DNA from: Thioclava atlantica
GTDB taxonomy: Bacteria > Pseudomonadota > Alphaproteobacteria > Rhodobacterales > Rhodobacteraceae
Reading direction: 5' to 3'
DNA: 64,000 nucleotides
NCBI RefSeq assembly: GCF_000737065.1
Contig: NZ_AQRC01000006.1
Span: 62,001-126,000, forward strand
The notes beneath the pieces are model-generated. The model ran no database searches and was not told the origin of the DNA. It saw only the letters and a program-made list of their open reading frames with translations. Below, in pieces: positions 53,512 to 63,384 of this stretch; position 1 is the first letter of the stretch; each line of letters starts with the position of its first letter. The translations under genes and the position numbers were made by a program.

Positions 53512-54348
53512 TCAGAAATCGAGGCCCAGATCGAGGGTGCGCGCCGAATGGGTGAGCGCCCCCGACGAGATGTAATCCACGCCGGTCGCCGCCACGTCGG
53601 CGATGCGCTCAAGCACCATGTTGCCCGAGGCCTCCAGCACCACGCGGCCCGCGTTCAGCGCAACTGCCGCGCGCAATTCTGACGTATCCATGTTGTCGAG
53701 AAGGATCACATCCGCGCCGCCGATCTTGAGCGCCTCTTCCATCTGGCGCAGCGTGTCGACCTCAAGCTCGATCCGCATCATGTGGCTGCGCGCGGCTTTC
53801 GCCGCCTCGAGCACCTGACGGATGCCGCCGGCCGCCGCGATGTGGTTGTCCTTGATCAGGATCGCATCCGACAGGCCATATCGGTGGTTCGACCCGCCGC
53901 CATGCACCACCGCCGCCTTTTCCAGAAGGCGCAGCCCCGGAGTGGTCTTGCGGGTGCAGGTGATCCGCGCCTTGGTGCCGGCGGTTTTCGAGACGAATCC
54001 GGCGGTTTTCGTGGCGATCCCGCAGAGACGGCCCGCGAAGTTCAGCGCCACGCGCTCGCCCATCAGGATCGAGGCAGCCGCGCCTTCGATGGTCATCAGC
54101 GTCTCGCCCTTGCGGCAGGGCTTCCCATCCGCGACGAGAACCGAGATCCGCAAGCCCGGATCGACCAGCCGGAACGCCATCGCCGCGACCTGCATTCCCG
54201 AGACGACCCCGTCTTCGCGCGCATTGAGCCGCGCCGAATAGGTCTTGCCGGCGGGGATCACCGCTTTCGTCGTCGCATCGCCCATCGGCGAGAGGTCCTC
54301 GACCAGCGCGGCGCGGACAATCGGTTCGATCAAGAGGTCGGGCAGCAT
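53512..54348 (-). CDS. nadC: Nicotinate-nucleotide diphosphorylase (carboxylating)
   Basis: A 278-residue quinolinate phosphoribosyltransferase, making nicotinate mononucleotide from quinolinate and PRPP. KTTPGLRLLEKAAVVHGGGSNHR-type region near 134-156 (residues split here) and VDTLRQMEEAL near 195 are family features, and ILLDNM near 218 is conserved. It begins one base after nadB in the nadA-nadB-nadC operon. Its stop is 4 bases from the rppH stop. Confidence 0.97.
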   Translation of the reverse strand: MLPDLLIEPIVRAALVEDLSPMGDATTKAVIPAGKTYSARLNAREDGVVSGMQVAAMAFRLVDPGLRISVLVADGKPCRKGETLMTIEGAAASILMGERVALNFAGRLCGIATKTAGFVSKTAGTKARITCTRKTTPGLRLLEKAAVVHGGGSNHRYGLSDAILIKDNHIAAAGGIRQVLEAAKAARSHMMRIELEVDTLRQMEEALKIGGADVILLDNMDTSELRAAVALNAGRVVLEASGNMVLERIADVAATGVDYISSGALTHSARTLDLGLDF

Positions 54349-54349
54349 C

Positions 54350-55903
54350 TCACTCCTCCAGGGCTTTGGCGCGGATTTTCAGCGCATCGTCGAGCGTCAT
54401 CTTGGTCCTGTGGGCCATCTTAGGGTCGAGTTCCGGGAAATCCGACCGGTAATGACCACCACGGCTTTCCTCACGAGCGAGCGCCGCGGCCGCGATCAGC
54501 GTCGCCGTCGCGGTCATGTTGCGCATCGTCTCGGTGCGCGCATGTTCCTCGATCCCGGCGATCACCCTGAGTGCCGTTTTCAGCCCCTCCGCGTCGCGCA
54601 CCACACCCACGCCATCGGTCATCGCATGGCGCAGGCGCTGCACCGCATCGTCTTTCACGGGAATCTCGCCCGTTTCGGGAAACTCCGGACGAACGTCGTC
54701 GGGCGCCGGGATCTCACCCAGTTCCGCCTCGATTCCGAGCGCGCAGATCCGGGCGAAAACCAGTGCCTCCAGAAGCCCGTTCGACGCCAGCCGGTTCGCC
54801 CCGTGAAGCCCGGTCGAAGAGGCCTCGCCGCAGACCCAGAGCCGCGCGAGCGAGCTGCGCCCCTGCGCGTCCGTATCGACGCCGCCCATATGGTAATGCG
54901 CGGCCGGAGCCACCGGAATTGGGTCGGAAACAGGGTCTATTCCAGCCCGTGTGCACGCCTCGGCCACGGCGGGAAAGCGCGTCATGACCTCTTCGCCCAG
55001 AATCGCGCGGGTATCGAGCGCGGGCTCCCGCCCGGCTTTGCGCTCGAGATAGACCGCACGCGCCACGATGTCGCGCGGCGCCAGTTCCGCATCGGGATGC
55101 ACCTTGAGCATGAAACGCTCGCCACGAGTGTTGACGAGGGTCGCACCTTCGCCGCGCAGCGCCTCGGTGGCGAGCGGGGCAGGGTCCTCGCCGCTCGCGA
55201 TCGCGGTGGGATGGAATTGCACGAATTCCGGATCGGCGATGCGCGCGCCCGCCCGCGCCGCCATTCCGATCACCTGGCCCCGGATGCGCGGCGGGTTCGT
55301 CGTCATCGCGAAAAGCCCGCCCGATCCGCCCCCCGCGAGAAGCACCGCCGGGCAGCGGATCAGCACCGCGCCCGAGGGCTCATAGGCGCGCTCGATCCAG
55401 ACCCCGGTGACGCGCTCGTCCTCGACCTCGAGCCGGGTGGCGAGTACGCCCTCAAGCACCTGGACCGACGGGGTCTGGCGCACCGCGCCGACCAGGGTCT
55501 GCATGATCTCGCGCCCAGCCTGATCGCCCTTCACCCGGACGACGCGCGCCTGGCTGTGCGCCGCTTCGCGCGACATCACGTAATCGCCCTTCTCGTCACG
55601 ATCGAAGGGCGTCCCGAGATCGGTCAGGGCAAGGATGTGTCGGCGCGCCTCGTCGGTCACGAGGCGCGCGATTTCGGGCGAAACAGTGCCTGCTCCGGCA
55701 TTCAGCGTGTCGCGTGCATGGGCCGCGGGCGTATCGCCCTCCGCCATCGCCGCCGCGACGCCCCCCTGCGCCCAGGCCGAGGAGGCGCCTTCGCCGAGCG
55801 TTTCCGGCGATATCACCAGAACCGGACGCGGTGCGAGGCTCAGCGCGGCATAGAGCGCGCCCAGACCGGCGCCGACGATGACGATCCGCTGCGTCTCGAT
55901 CAC
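54350..55903 (-). CDS. nadB: L-aspartate oxidase
   Basis: A 517-residue FAD-dependent oxidase converting aspartate to iminoaspartate, the first step of de novo NAD synthesis. IVIVGAGLGALYAALSLA (near 6-23) is the FAD motif, SSAWAQGGVAAA near 41-52 a signature, and CGEASSTGLHGANRLASNGL near 335-354 the conserved FAD/substrate region. It starts at a GTG overlapping the nadA TGA (GTGA); the frame is open upstream to 56221 inside nadA but that is not plausible coding. Middle of the nadABC operon. Confidence 0.96.
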   Translation of the reverse strand: MIETQRIVIVGAGLGALYAALSLAPRPVLVISPETLGEGASSAWAQGGVAAAMAEGDTPAAHARDTLNAGAGTVSPEIARLVTDEARRHILALTDLGTPFDRDEKGDYVMSREAAHSQARVVRVKGDQAGREIMQTLVGAVRQTPSVQVLEGVLATRLEVEDERVTGVWIERAYEPSGAVLIRCPAVLLAGGGSGGLFAMTTNPPRIRGQVIGMAARAGARIADPEFVQFHPTAIASGEDPAPLATEALRGEGATLVNTRGERFMLKVHPDAELAPRDIVARAVYLERKAGREPALDTRAILGEEVMTRFPAVAEACTRAGIDPVSDPIPVAPAAHYHMGGVDTDAQGRSSLARLWVCGEASSTGLHGANRLASNGLLEALVFARICALGIEAELGEIPAPDDVRPEFPETGEIPVKDDAVQRLRHAMTDGVGVVRDAEGLKTALRVIAGIEEHARTETMRNMTATATLIAAAALAREESRGGHYRSDFPELDPKMAHRTKMTLDDALKIRAKALEE

Positions 55904-56952
55904 TTCGCGATCGCCTGCGATAGCTCGATCATCCGTTCGACCGCGACACGCGCCTTCTCGGCGATGGCAGGATCGACGATCACCTCCGCGGTGCCGGTAT
56001 GCAGCGACCAGAGGATCTTCTCGAGCGTGATCTTCTTCATGTAGGGGCACATGTTGCACGGCCCGACGAAATCGACCTCGGGCAGGGCATCGGCGATGTT
56101 CGAGGCCATCGAGCATTCGGTGACGAGCATCGCCTCTTTCGGCTTTTCGCGCTCGACATAGGAGATGATCCCCGAGGTCGACCCCGAGAAATCGGACGCA
56201 TTGACCACATCGGGCGGGCATTCGGGATGCGCGATGATCCGCGTGTCCGGGTGCAGTGCACGGAAGTCATTGATATCCTTAGCGGTATATTGCTCGTGCA
56301 CGATGCACGAACCCGCCCACCAGACCACCTTCTTCTGCGGCACCTGCGCGGCGACGTTCTGCGCGAGATACTGGTCGGGCGTCATGATGATCATGTCTTC
56401 GGGCAGCGCCGCCACGATCTGCGCCGCATTCGACGAGGTGCAGCAGATATCGGAAGCCGCCTTCACCTCGGCGGTGGTGTTCACATAGCTGACCACCGGC
56501 GCGCCGGGATATTTCGCGCGCATCTCGGCGATGCCCTCCGCGGTGATCGACTCGGCGAGCGAGCAGCCCGCCTGCATGTCGGGGATCAGAACCGTTTTCG
56601 ACGGGTTCAGGATCTTCGAGGTCTCGGCCATGAAATGCACGCCGCATTGCACGATCGTCTGCGCCTCGACCTTGGTCGCCTCGATCGCGAGTTGCAGGCT
56701 GTCGCCCACAACATCTGCCACGCCGTGATAGATTTCCGGCGTCATGTAGTTATGCGCGAGGATCACCGCGTTCTTCTCGCGCTTCAGCCGGTTGATCTCG
56801 CGGATATAGGGCGCATAGCGCGCGAAATCGGGCAGGGGCACGACGCGATCCATCGTCTGATGGATGTCGCGCATGTCCTCCGCCAGCGCCATCGACGGCG
56901 CGAGATCGTAGCTCTCGGCCAGTGTGGCGCGCATTGCGGTCAGGTCCAGCAT
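55900..56952 (-). CDS. nadA: Quinolinate synthase A
   Basis: A 350-residue [4Fe-4S] enzyme that condenses iminoaspartate with dihydroxyacetone phosphate to quinolinate. Cluster ligands are expected in VQCGVHFMAET near 101-111, WWAGSCIVHEQYT near 200 and GPCNMCPYMKKITL near 295. Length is as in most proteobacteria. GGAAGACCC precedes the ATG. It heads nadABC; the upstream 100-base region has a palindrome that may be an operator. Confidence 0.97.
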   Translation of the reverse strand: MLDLTAMRATLAESYDLAPSMALAEDMRDIHQTMDRVVPLPDFARYAPYIREINRLKREKNAVILAHNYMTPEIYHGVADVVGDSLQLAIEATKVEAQTIVQCGVHFMAETSKILNPSKTVLIPDMQAGCSLAESITAEGIAEMRAKYPGAPVVSYVNTTAEVKAASDICCTSSNAAQIVAALPEDMIIMTPDQYLAQNVAAQVPQKKVVWWAGSCIVHEQYTAKDINDFRALHPDTRIIAHPECPPDVVNASDFSGSTSGIISYVEREKPKEAMLVTECSMASNIADALPEVDFVGPCNMCPYMKKITLEKILWSLHTGTAEVIVDPAIAEKARVAVERMIELSQAIAK

Positions 56953-56991
56953 GGGTCTTCCTCTCCCTCGTGCCCCGAACAGGCCTTGGAT

Positions 56992-57006
56992 GTAATAAGA
57001 GTTTAC
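56992..57006. promoter_or_regulatory. Palindrome upstream of nadA, candidate operator
   Basis: GTAA-TAAGAGT-TTAC, an inverted repeat 40 bases before the nadA ATG, in an AT-rich stretch (57000-57025) that also looks promoter-like on the minus strand. Alphaproteobacterial nad genes are known to be controlled by NadQ or NrtR repressors, but I cannot match this site to either with certainty. Confidence 0.4.
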
Positions 57007-57055
57007 GCCGGGTTAAATGGAAAAATGGCCAGAAATCGTGCAATCGTGCACTGAT

Positions 57056-57754
57056 TCAGTCGTAGCGATGCCAGATCGCGGCCTCTCCCAGCTTGCCCAC
57101 GAAGGCTGAATGCGCCTCGCTCTCTTCGGCCGTTAGGCGCGGCGGCAGCGGCTCCGGGCGCGGTTTCGGCCGCCAGGCCTCATTCACGCCTGCGGCATTT
57201 TTTTGCGCGGAGTCAACGGGATGCAAGCCAAATCCGGGCTGCCTGCCGCCGATGAGCTCCAGATAGACTTCGGCCAGGATCTCGCTGTCGAGCAACGCGC
57301 CATGCAGCGTCCGCGCCGAGTTGTCGATGCTGAACCGGCGACACAGCGCATCAAGCGTGGCGGGCGAGCCCGGAAAGCGGCGCCGCGCCATCGCGAGCGT
57401 GTCGAGCGCGCGGTCATCGGGGATCAGCGGCATTCCGGCCCAACGCAGTTCGGCATTGAGAAATTTCATGTCGAACTTGGCGTTGTGGATGACCAGAACC
57501 GAATCCGTGCCGATGAATTCAAGAAAATCCAATCCGACTTCGACGAATTTCGGCTTGTCGGCGAGGAATTCGTTGCCCAGCCCGTGCACCTCGAAGGCTT
57601 CCTTCGGCATCGGGCGTTCTGGGTTGATGTATTGGTGATAGGTATTGCCGGTCGGCATGTGGTTGAAGAGTTCGACCGCGCCGATCTCGACGATCCGGTG
57701 GCCCTCCTCGGGCTCGAAACCCGTGGTTTCGGTATCCAGAACGATTTCACGCAT
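57056..57754 (-). CDS. dnaQ: DNA polymerase III epsilon subunit (3'-5' exonuclease)
   Basis: A 232-residue proofreading exonuclease of the DEDDh type: LDTETTGFEPEEG near 5-17, HNAKFDMKFLN near 93 and HGALLDSEILAEVY near 152 hold the catalytic acids and His. The C-terminal part (about 175-232) binds the polymerase alpha subunit in the family. An ATG at 57763 adds three residues. Overlaps coaE by about 8 bases and belongs to maf-aroE-coaE-dnaQ. Confidence 0.95.
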   Translation of the reverse strand: MREIVLDTETTGFEPEEGHRIVEIGAVELFNHMPTGNTYHQYINPERPMPKEAFEVHGLGNEFLADKPKFVEVGLDFLEFIGTDSVLVIHNAKFDMKFLNAELRWAGMPLIPDDRALDTLAMARRRFPGSPATLDALCRRFSIDNSARTLHGALLDSEILAEVYLELIGGRQPGFGLHPVDSAQKNAAGVNEAWRPKPRPEPLPPRLTAEESEAHSAFVGKLGEAAIWHRYD

Positions 57755-58346
57755 GCCGCTCACCCCTGATCTTCGCGATCAGGTTTCGCACATCTCGGCG
57801 CGTGTCCTCAAGGTTCAGCGTGTCGATGACGTAGAGGGCGCGGGCGCGTTTCTCGGCATCGGGCATCTGACGCGCGAGGATGAAATCGAATTGCGCCTCG
57901 GTCATGCCGGGCCGTTCGAGGACCCGTGCGCGCTGGCTCTCGGGCGGGGCGGAAACGACGAGCGTCGCATCGCAGACCGCATCGGCGCCGGTCTCGAACA
58001 GGAGCGGGATGTCGAGCAGGATCAGATCCGCACCGGCATGATCCGCGATGAAGGTTTCACGTGACGCCGTGGTCAGCGGATGCACGATCGCCTCGAGGCG
58101 CGACAGCGCGCCCGGGTCTGCGGCGAGTATCTTCTTGAGCGCGCCGCGATCGACCGCCCCCTCGACGATCGCCTCGGGAAACACCGCCGCGATCGGTGCG
58201 ACCGCCGCGCCGCCTTTCGCGTAGAGCTCGTGGACGGTGCGGTCTGCATCCCAGACCGGCACGCCAGCCTCGGCGAACATCGCGGCCGTCGTGGATTTTC
58301 CCATGCCGACCGACCCGGTCAGCCCGAGAAGGAAGGGGCGGCTCAT
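57747..58346 (-). CDS. coaE: Dephospho-CoA kinase
   Basis: A 199-residue P-loop kinase, last step of CoA synthesis. GLTGSVGMGKSTTAAMF near 8-24 is the Walker A region, and VPVWDADRTVHELY near 30 contains the conserved DAD motif. Length is typical. Its ATG overlaps the aroE TGA (ATGA). Confidence 0.96.
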   Translation of the reverse strand: MSRPFLLGLTGSVGMGKSTTAAMFAEAGVPVWDADRTVHELYAKGGAAVAPIAAVFPEAIVEGAVDRGALKKILAADPGALSRLEAIVHPLTTASRETFIADHAGADLILLDIPLLFETGADAVCDATLVVSAPPESQRARVLERPGMTEAQFDFILARQMPDAEKRARALYVIDTLNLEDTRRDVRNLIAKIRGERHA

Positions 58347-59182
58347 GCGTTCAGGACCGCGTCACGCAGATCGTCGGTGACCTCGGGGCGCTGGCCGAAC
58401 CAGCGCTCGAAGCCGGGAACCGCCTGATGCAAGAGCATCCCGAGACCGTCCACCACGGTGCAACCGGCCTCCTCGGCTTCGGCGAGGAATTTCGTCTTGA
58501 GCGGCGTATAGACGAGATCGCAGCAGGTCGCGCCGGGTTGCAGCGCGTCGAGCGGCACGCGAAATTCCTGCTTTCCGGTCATCCCCAGCGAGGTGGTGTT
58601 CACCACGGTCGTAGCCCCTTCGAGCATGTTGCCCGCCTGCACCCAGTCATAGACGACAAGGCGGGCGCCGAATTCCGCGCGCAATGCATCGGCGCGCGCC
58701 CGGGTCCGGTTCGAGATCCGGATTTCGGGGGCGCCGCCTTCGAGAAGCGAGGCGACGATGGCGCGGGCCGCCCCGCCGGATCCGAGAACGGCGGCAGGGC
58801 CCGATGCGGCATCCCAACCCGGTGCGTTCTGTTTGAGATTGGCAATGAAGCCGTACCCGTCGGTATTGTCGGCATAGATCTTGCCGTCAGCGCGGAAGAT
58901 CAGCGTGTTCGCCGCCCCGATCAACGCAGCCCGATCCGAAATCACATCGGCGATCTCGAGCGCGCGCAGCTTGTGCGGAATGGTGACGTTCGCACCGACG
59001 AAACCAGCCTTGGGCAGGGCGCGCAGAACGGTTTCGAAATCCTCAGCGGCAATGTCGATCGGGATGTAGTAGCCCGCGATTTCGTATTGCTCGAACCAGT
59101 GACGGAAGAGGGCGGGCGAGCGCGAATGCGCGACCGGGGAGCCGATCACGCCTGCCAGAGGAATTCGGGGATGCTCGCTCAT
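58343..59182 (-). CDS. aroE: Shikimate dehydrogenase
   Basis: A 279-residue NADP-dependent enzyme reducing 3-dehydroshikimate in the aromatic pathway. GVIGSPVAHSRSPALFRHW near 11-29 is the substrate-binding signature; NVTIPHK near 64 contains the catalytic Lys; VLGSGGAARAIVASL near 128-142 is the NADP loop. It overlaps the stop of maf by four bases and the start of coaE by four. Typical length. Confidence 0.96.
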   Translation of the reverse strand: MSEHPRIPLAGVIGSPVAHSRSPALFRHWFEQYEIAGYYIPIDIAAEDFETVLRALPKAGFVGANVTIPHKLRALEIADVISDRAALIGAANTLIFRADGKIYADNTDGYGFIANLKQNAPGWDAASGPAAVLGSGGAARAIVASLLEGGAPEIRISNRTRARADALRAEFGARLVVYDWVQAGNMLEGATTVVNTTSLGMTGKQEFRVPLDALQPGATCCDLVYTPLKTKFLAEAEEAGCTVVDGLGMLLHQAVPGFERWFGQRPEVTDDLRDAVLNA

Positions 59183-59772
59183 GTCTTCAGGTCTCCTCGG
59201 GCATGCAGCCAGTTCAGGAATTCGATCAGGGGCAGGCCCAGGACGGCGAAGTAATCGCCCTGCACACGCGAGAAAAGCCGGACGCCTTCCTCCTCGAGCT
59301 TGTAGCTGCCCACCGACCAGCGGATGCTCTCCCAGTTGCGCGCGACGTAATCGTCGAGAAACGCATCGGAGAGGTCGTGCATCGTCAGCCCGACTTCGGC
59401 GACATGGCGCCAGAGCGGTTCGCCGTCGCGGATCGCGACCAGCGCCGAGAGCAGCTTGTGGGTCTGGCCCGACAGGGCCCGCAGCTGCGCCTTGGCCTCA
59501 TCCGGCGTCTCGGGCTTGGAAAAGATGCGGCCTTTCAGCTCGAGCACCTGATCCGCGCCCAGGGTGAGCACACCCGGATTCCGCGCGGCGATCTTCGCGG
59601 CTTTCATCTCGGCCAGGAGATCGGCGACGTCGCGCGGTTTCGCCTCTTCGGCCTCCAGACTCATCCGGATCGCGTCCTCGTCGATGCGCGCGGGCGCGAC
59701 TTCGACGGTCAGGCCGGCGTTGCGCAGCAGCTGGGCGCGGATCTCGGAGGCGGAGGCAAGACAGATGTTCAT
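59179..59772 (-). CDS. maf: Maf family nucleotide pyrophosphatase
   Basis: A 197-residue Maf/YhdE family protein that hydrolyses non-canonical or canonical nucleoside triphosphates (dTTP/UTP type). It starts NICLASASEIRAQLLRNAGL, the family signature; LGADQVLELKG near 70 has the conserved acidic residue. The start ATG at 59772 fits the family; the longer frame to 59847 crosses into the origin region. It is the first gene on the left arm from the putative origin, and its start is 5 bases from a perfect DnaA box. Confidence 0.94.
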   Translation of the reverse strand: MNICLASASEIRAQLLRNAGLTVEVAPARIDEDAIRMSLEAEEAKPRDVADLLAEMKAAKIAARNPGVLTLGADQVLELKGRIFSKPETPDEAKAQLRALSGQTHKLLSALVAIRDGEPLWRHVAEVGLTMHDLSDAFLDDYVARNWESIRWSVGSYKLEEEGVRLFSRVQGDYFAVLGLPLIEFLNWLHARGDLKT

Positions 59773-60172
59773 GGAATTGTGGATAAGCGGGCGCAGAACT
59801 CTAGGGGTGTTTTTGGGCATAACCGTCTTTCGCGGGTATCTCCACAAAATCCGGCGAGCTCAAGGCACGTTCGCGGAAGTTTTCCACCTGTGAATCTCGG
59901 CTGTCCCGAGATGGGGAGAATTTTTCTTCTCCCGAAGTCTATCCCAAGAGTTATCCACAGGATGACGTCAAGGCACTAACATAATTTCATTTTTTTTATC
60001 AAATATTTAGCTTGATTTCGTTCGAGAAATCTTGGATCTCGACCACAGCTTTTCCGCCTGTGGAGAAGTTCTTGATAAAGTGTTAATCCACACCATCAAC
60101 AGGCCCTACATCATCATCATCTCTTTTCTATAAAAGTTTTGATTTAGTAGAGGTCGTGGTTTCGGAGGCGAA
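59773..60172. other. Putative chromosomal replication origin (oriC)
   Basis: A 400-base gene-free region between divergent maf and hemJ. Perfect DnaA boxes: TGTGGATAA at 59778-59786 (minus) and TTATCCACA at 59951-59959 (plus). One-mismatch boxes lie at 60059-60067 (TGTGGAGAA) and 60084-60092 (TAATCCACA), and a weaker ATCTCCACA at 59838-59846. An AT-rich, likely unwinding element runs through 59981-60017 with T8. Further A/T-rich sequence lies at 60120-60150. Genes on both sides are transcribed away. Origins next to rho/mnmE/maf-type clusters are common in alphaproteobacteria. Confidence 0.7.
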
Positions 60173-60637
60173 ATGACCGACTTTCTGAGCAACTGGTATC
60201 CGTGGGTCAAAGCCCTTCACGTGATGTCGATCATCGCCTGGATGGCAGGGCTGTTCTATTTGCCGCGGCTCTTCGTCTATCACGTCGAGGGCCTGCAAAA
60301 GCGGGGCGTCGAGCGCGGCTCGGAGATGGAGCTGTTGTTCCGTCACCAGGAACGCCTGCTGCTGAAGGCGATCATGAACCCGGCGATGATCGCGAGCTGG
60401 CTCTTCGGTCTGATGCTGGTCTTCACGCCCGGCATCGTCGACTGGTCGAGCGTATGGCCCTGGACGAAGGCCGTCTCCGTACTCGGGATGACCTGGTTTC
60501 ACATGTGGTGCGCGAAGGAACGCAAGGCGCTCGCAGAGGGCCGGAGCGCGCGCACGGGGCGCCATTACCGGATGATGAACGAGCTTCCGACGCTGTTCAT
60601 GGTGGTGATCGTCGCCTCGGTGATCGTGAAATTCTGA
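60173..60637 (+). CDS. hemJ: Protoporphyrinogen oxidase HemJ
   Basis: A 154-residue membrane protein with four hydrophobic helices, of the HemJ (CopD-like) family, converting protoporphyrinogen IX to protoporphyrin IX in heme synthesis. WVKALHVMSIIAWMAGLFYL near 11-30 contains the conserved His, and RHYRMMNELPTLFMV near 129 is a conserved C-terminal motif. The GGAGGCGAA ribosome binding site precedes the ATG. It is the first gene to the right of the putative origin and precedes rho. Confidence 0.93.
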   Translation: MTDFLSNWYPWVKALHVMSIIAWMAGLFYLPRLFVYHVEGLQKRGVERGSEMELLFRHQERLLLKAIMNPAMIASWLFGLMLVFTPGIVDWSSVWPWTKAVSVLGMTWFHMWCAKERKALAEGRSARTGRHYRMMNELPTLFMVVIVASVIVKF

Positions 60638-60774
60638 GCTTTCGTTGACTCAGCGCGAGTTTGCGCCTATCTCCGCCAATAAGCCCCGGCCGTCCGGCCG
60701 ATCGGTTTTTCTGACCCATGATGAAATTTCGCGCCCCCGGCCGGTCCGGCGAGGCGCCCGCTGCTGGTGATCCC

Positions 60775-62046
<1,272 letters not shown>

Positions 62047-62080
62047 GGCCGTCCTGTCTTCCTCGCGCAAGAGGATTGCG

Positions 62081-63364
62081 ATGGATACGATCTATGCTCT
62101 GGCCACGGCCCGCGGAAAAGCGGGCGTGGCCGTTATTCGTATTTCCGGGCCGCGCGCCTGGGCGGCGGCGCATGCGCTGGCCGGATCTCTGCCGAAACCG
62201 CGGATGGCCGGGTTGCGCAAGCTGCGCCTCGAAGGCGAGGAACTCGACGAGGCGGTGGTGCTGTGCTTCGAGGAGGGGGCGAGTTTCACCGGCGAGGACG
62301 TGGCCGAGCTGCATATCCATGGCGCGGTCGCGACCGTCTCGGCCGTATTGCGGGCCCTCGGGCAGATCGAGGGGCTGCGGCTGGCCGTGCCCGGCGAGTT
62401 CACCCGGCGCGCGCTGGAGAACGAGCGGTTGGATCTCGCGCAGGTCGAGGGGCTGTCGGACCTGATCGAGGCCGAGACCGAGGCGCAGCGCAAGCAGGCA
62501 CTCAAGGTTCTGTCCGGCGCGGTCGGCAAGCTGGTGGAGGATTGGCGCTCCAAGCTGATCCGGGCCGGGGCGCTGATCGAGGCCACGATCGACTTCGCCG
62601 ATGAGGAGGTTCCCGTCGATGTCTCGCCCGAAGTGCTCGAACTGATCGAGGCGGTGGCCGGGGGGATCTCGGGCGAGCTGCGACGGGTCGGGGCCGCGGA
62701 GCGGGTGCGCGAAGGGTTCGAAGTGGCCATCGTCGGCCGTCCGAACGCCGGAAAATCGACGCTTCTCAATGCTTTGGCTGGCCGCGAGGCGGCGATCACC
62801 TCAGAGATTGCCGGGACGACGCGTGACGTGATCGAAGTCCGGATGGAGATCGGCGGGCAGGCGGTGACGCTGCTCGACACGGCCGGTCTGCGCGAGACCG
62901 AAGATGTCGTCGAGGCGATCGGGGTGGAGCGTGCGCTCGATCGGGCGCGGCAGTCGGATCTGCGGGTTTTCCTCCTTGACGGGGAAGAGGTGCCGCTGAT
63001 CGCGCCCGAACCCGGCGACCTGATCGTGCACGGCAAGGCGGATGTCACCCCGCACGAAGGGCTATGCGTGTCCGGCAAGACCGGCGCGGGCCTCTCGGAA
63101 CTGATCGCGGCGATCGAGGAACGCCTCGCGGGGCTGAGCGCGGGGGCCGGCGTGATGACGCGCGAGCGGCACCGGGTCGCGATGCGCACGGCATTTGAGG
63201 CTTTGGAATCGGCGCGAAATGAGGTATTGCGCGGGCCTGATCGGAGCGAGCTCGCGGCGGAATCGCTGCGCCAGGCGACCTGGGCGCTCGAATCGCTCGT
63301 CGGTCGGGTAGATGTCGAGAACCTTCTGGACGAGATTTTCTCGAGCTTCTGCATCGGTAAGTAA
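62081..63364 (+). CDS. mnmE: tRNA modification GTPase MnmE
   Basis: A 427-residue GTPase that with MnmG makes 5-carboxymethylaminomethyluridine at tRNA wobble positions. The N-terminal tetrahydrofolate-binding domain starts [20 protein letters not shown]. The G domain has [14 protein letters not shown] near 219-232 and DTAGLRE near 266. The C-terminal CIGK motif is intact, with the Cys required for activity. 34 bases after rho. mnmG starts 12 bases beyond its stop. Confidence 0.97.
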   Translation: MDTIYALATARGKAGVAVIRISGPRAWAAAHALAGSLPKPRMAGLRKLRLEGEELDEAVVLCFEEGASFTGEDVAELHIHGAVATVSAVLRALGQIEGLRLAVPGEFTRRALENERLDLAQVEGLSDLIEAETEAQRKQALKVLSGAVGKLVEDWRSKLIRAGALIEATIDFADEEVPVDVSPEVLELIEAVAGGISGELRRVGAAERVREGFEVAIVGRPNAGKSTLLNALAGREAAITSEIAGTTRDVIEVRMEIGGQAVTLLDTAGLRETEDVVEAIGVERALDRARQSDLRVFLLDGEEVPLIAPEPGDLIVHGKADVTPHEGLCVSGKTGAGLSELIAAIEERLAGLSAGAGVMTRERHRVAMRTAFEALESARNEVLRGPDRSELAAESLRQATWALESLVGRVDVENLLDEIFSSFCIGK

Positions 63365-63368
63365 GGAG

Positions 63369-63384
63369 TGTTTCACGTGAAACA
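63369..63384. other. parS centromere-like site (ParB binding palindrome)
   Basis: TGTTTCACGTGAAACA, a perfect 16-base palindrome identical in type to the chromosomal ParB-binding parS consensus. The GTG start codon of mnmG (63377-63379) lies inside it and the mnmG ribosome binding site ends immediately before. It is 3.2 kb from the putative oriC, as expected for parS near an alphaproteobacterial origin. Confidence 0.93.

Noticed and set aside
58053-58068. Second parS-like sequence (GGTTTCACGTGACGCC) inside coaE
   Set aside because: Only 12 of 16 positions agree with the palindrome and the right arm is broken; probably chance, although ParB data could tell.
60718-60774. Upstream ATG for rho adding 19 residues
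   Set aside because: The extra stretch is not conserved in Rho proteins and MSEERLNL is the usual start; no ribosome binding site was seen before the ATG pair at 60718.
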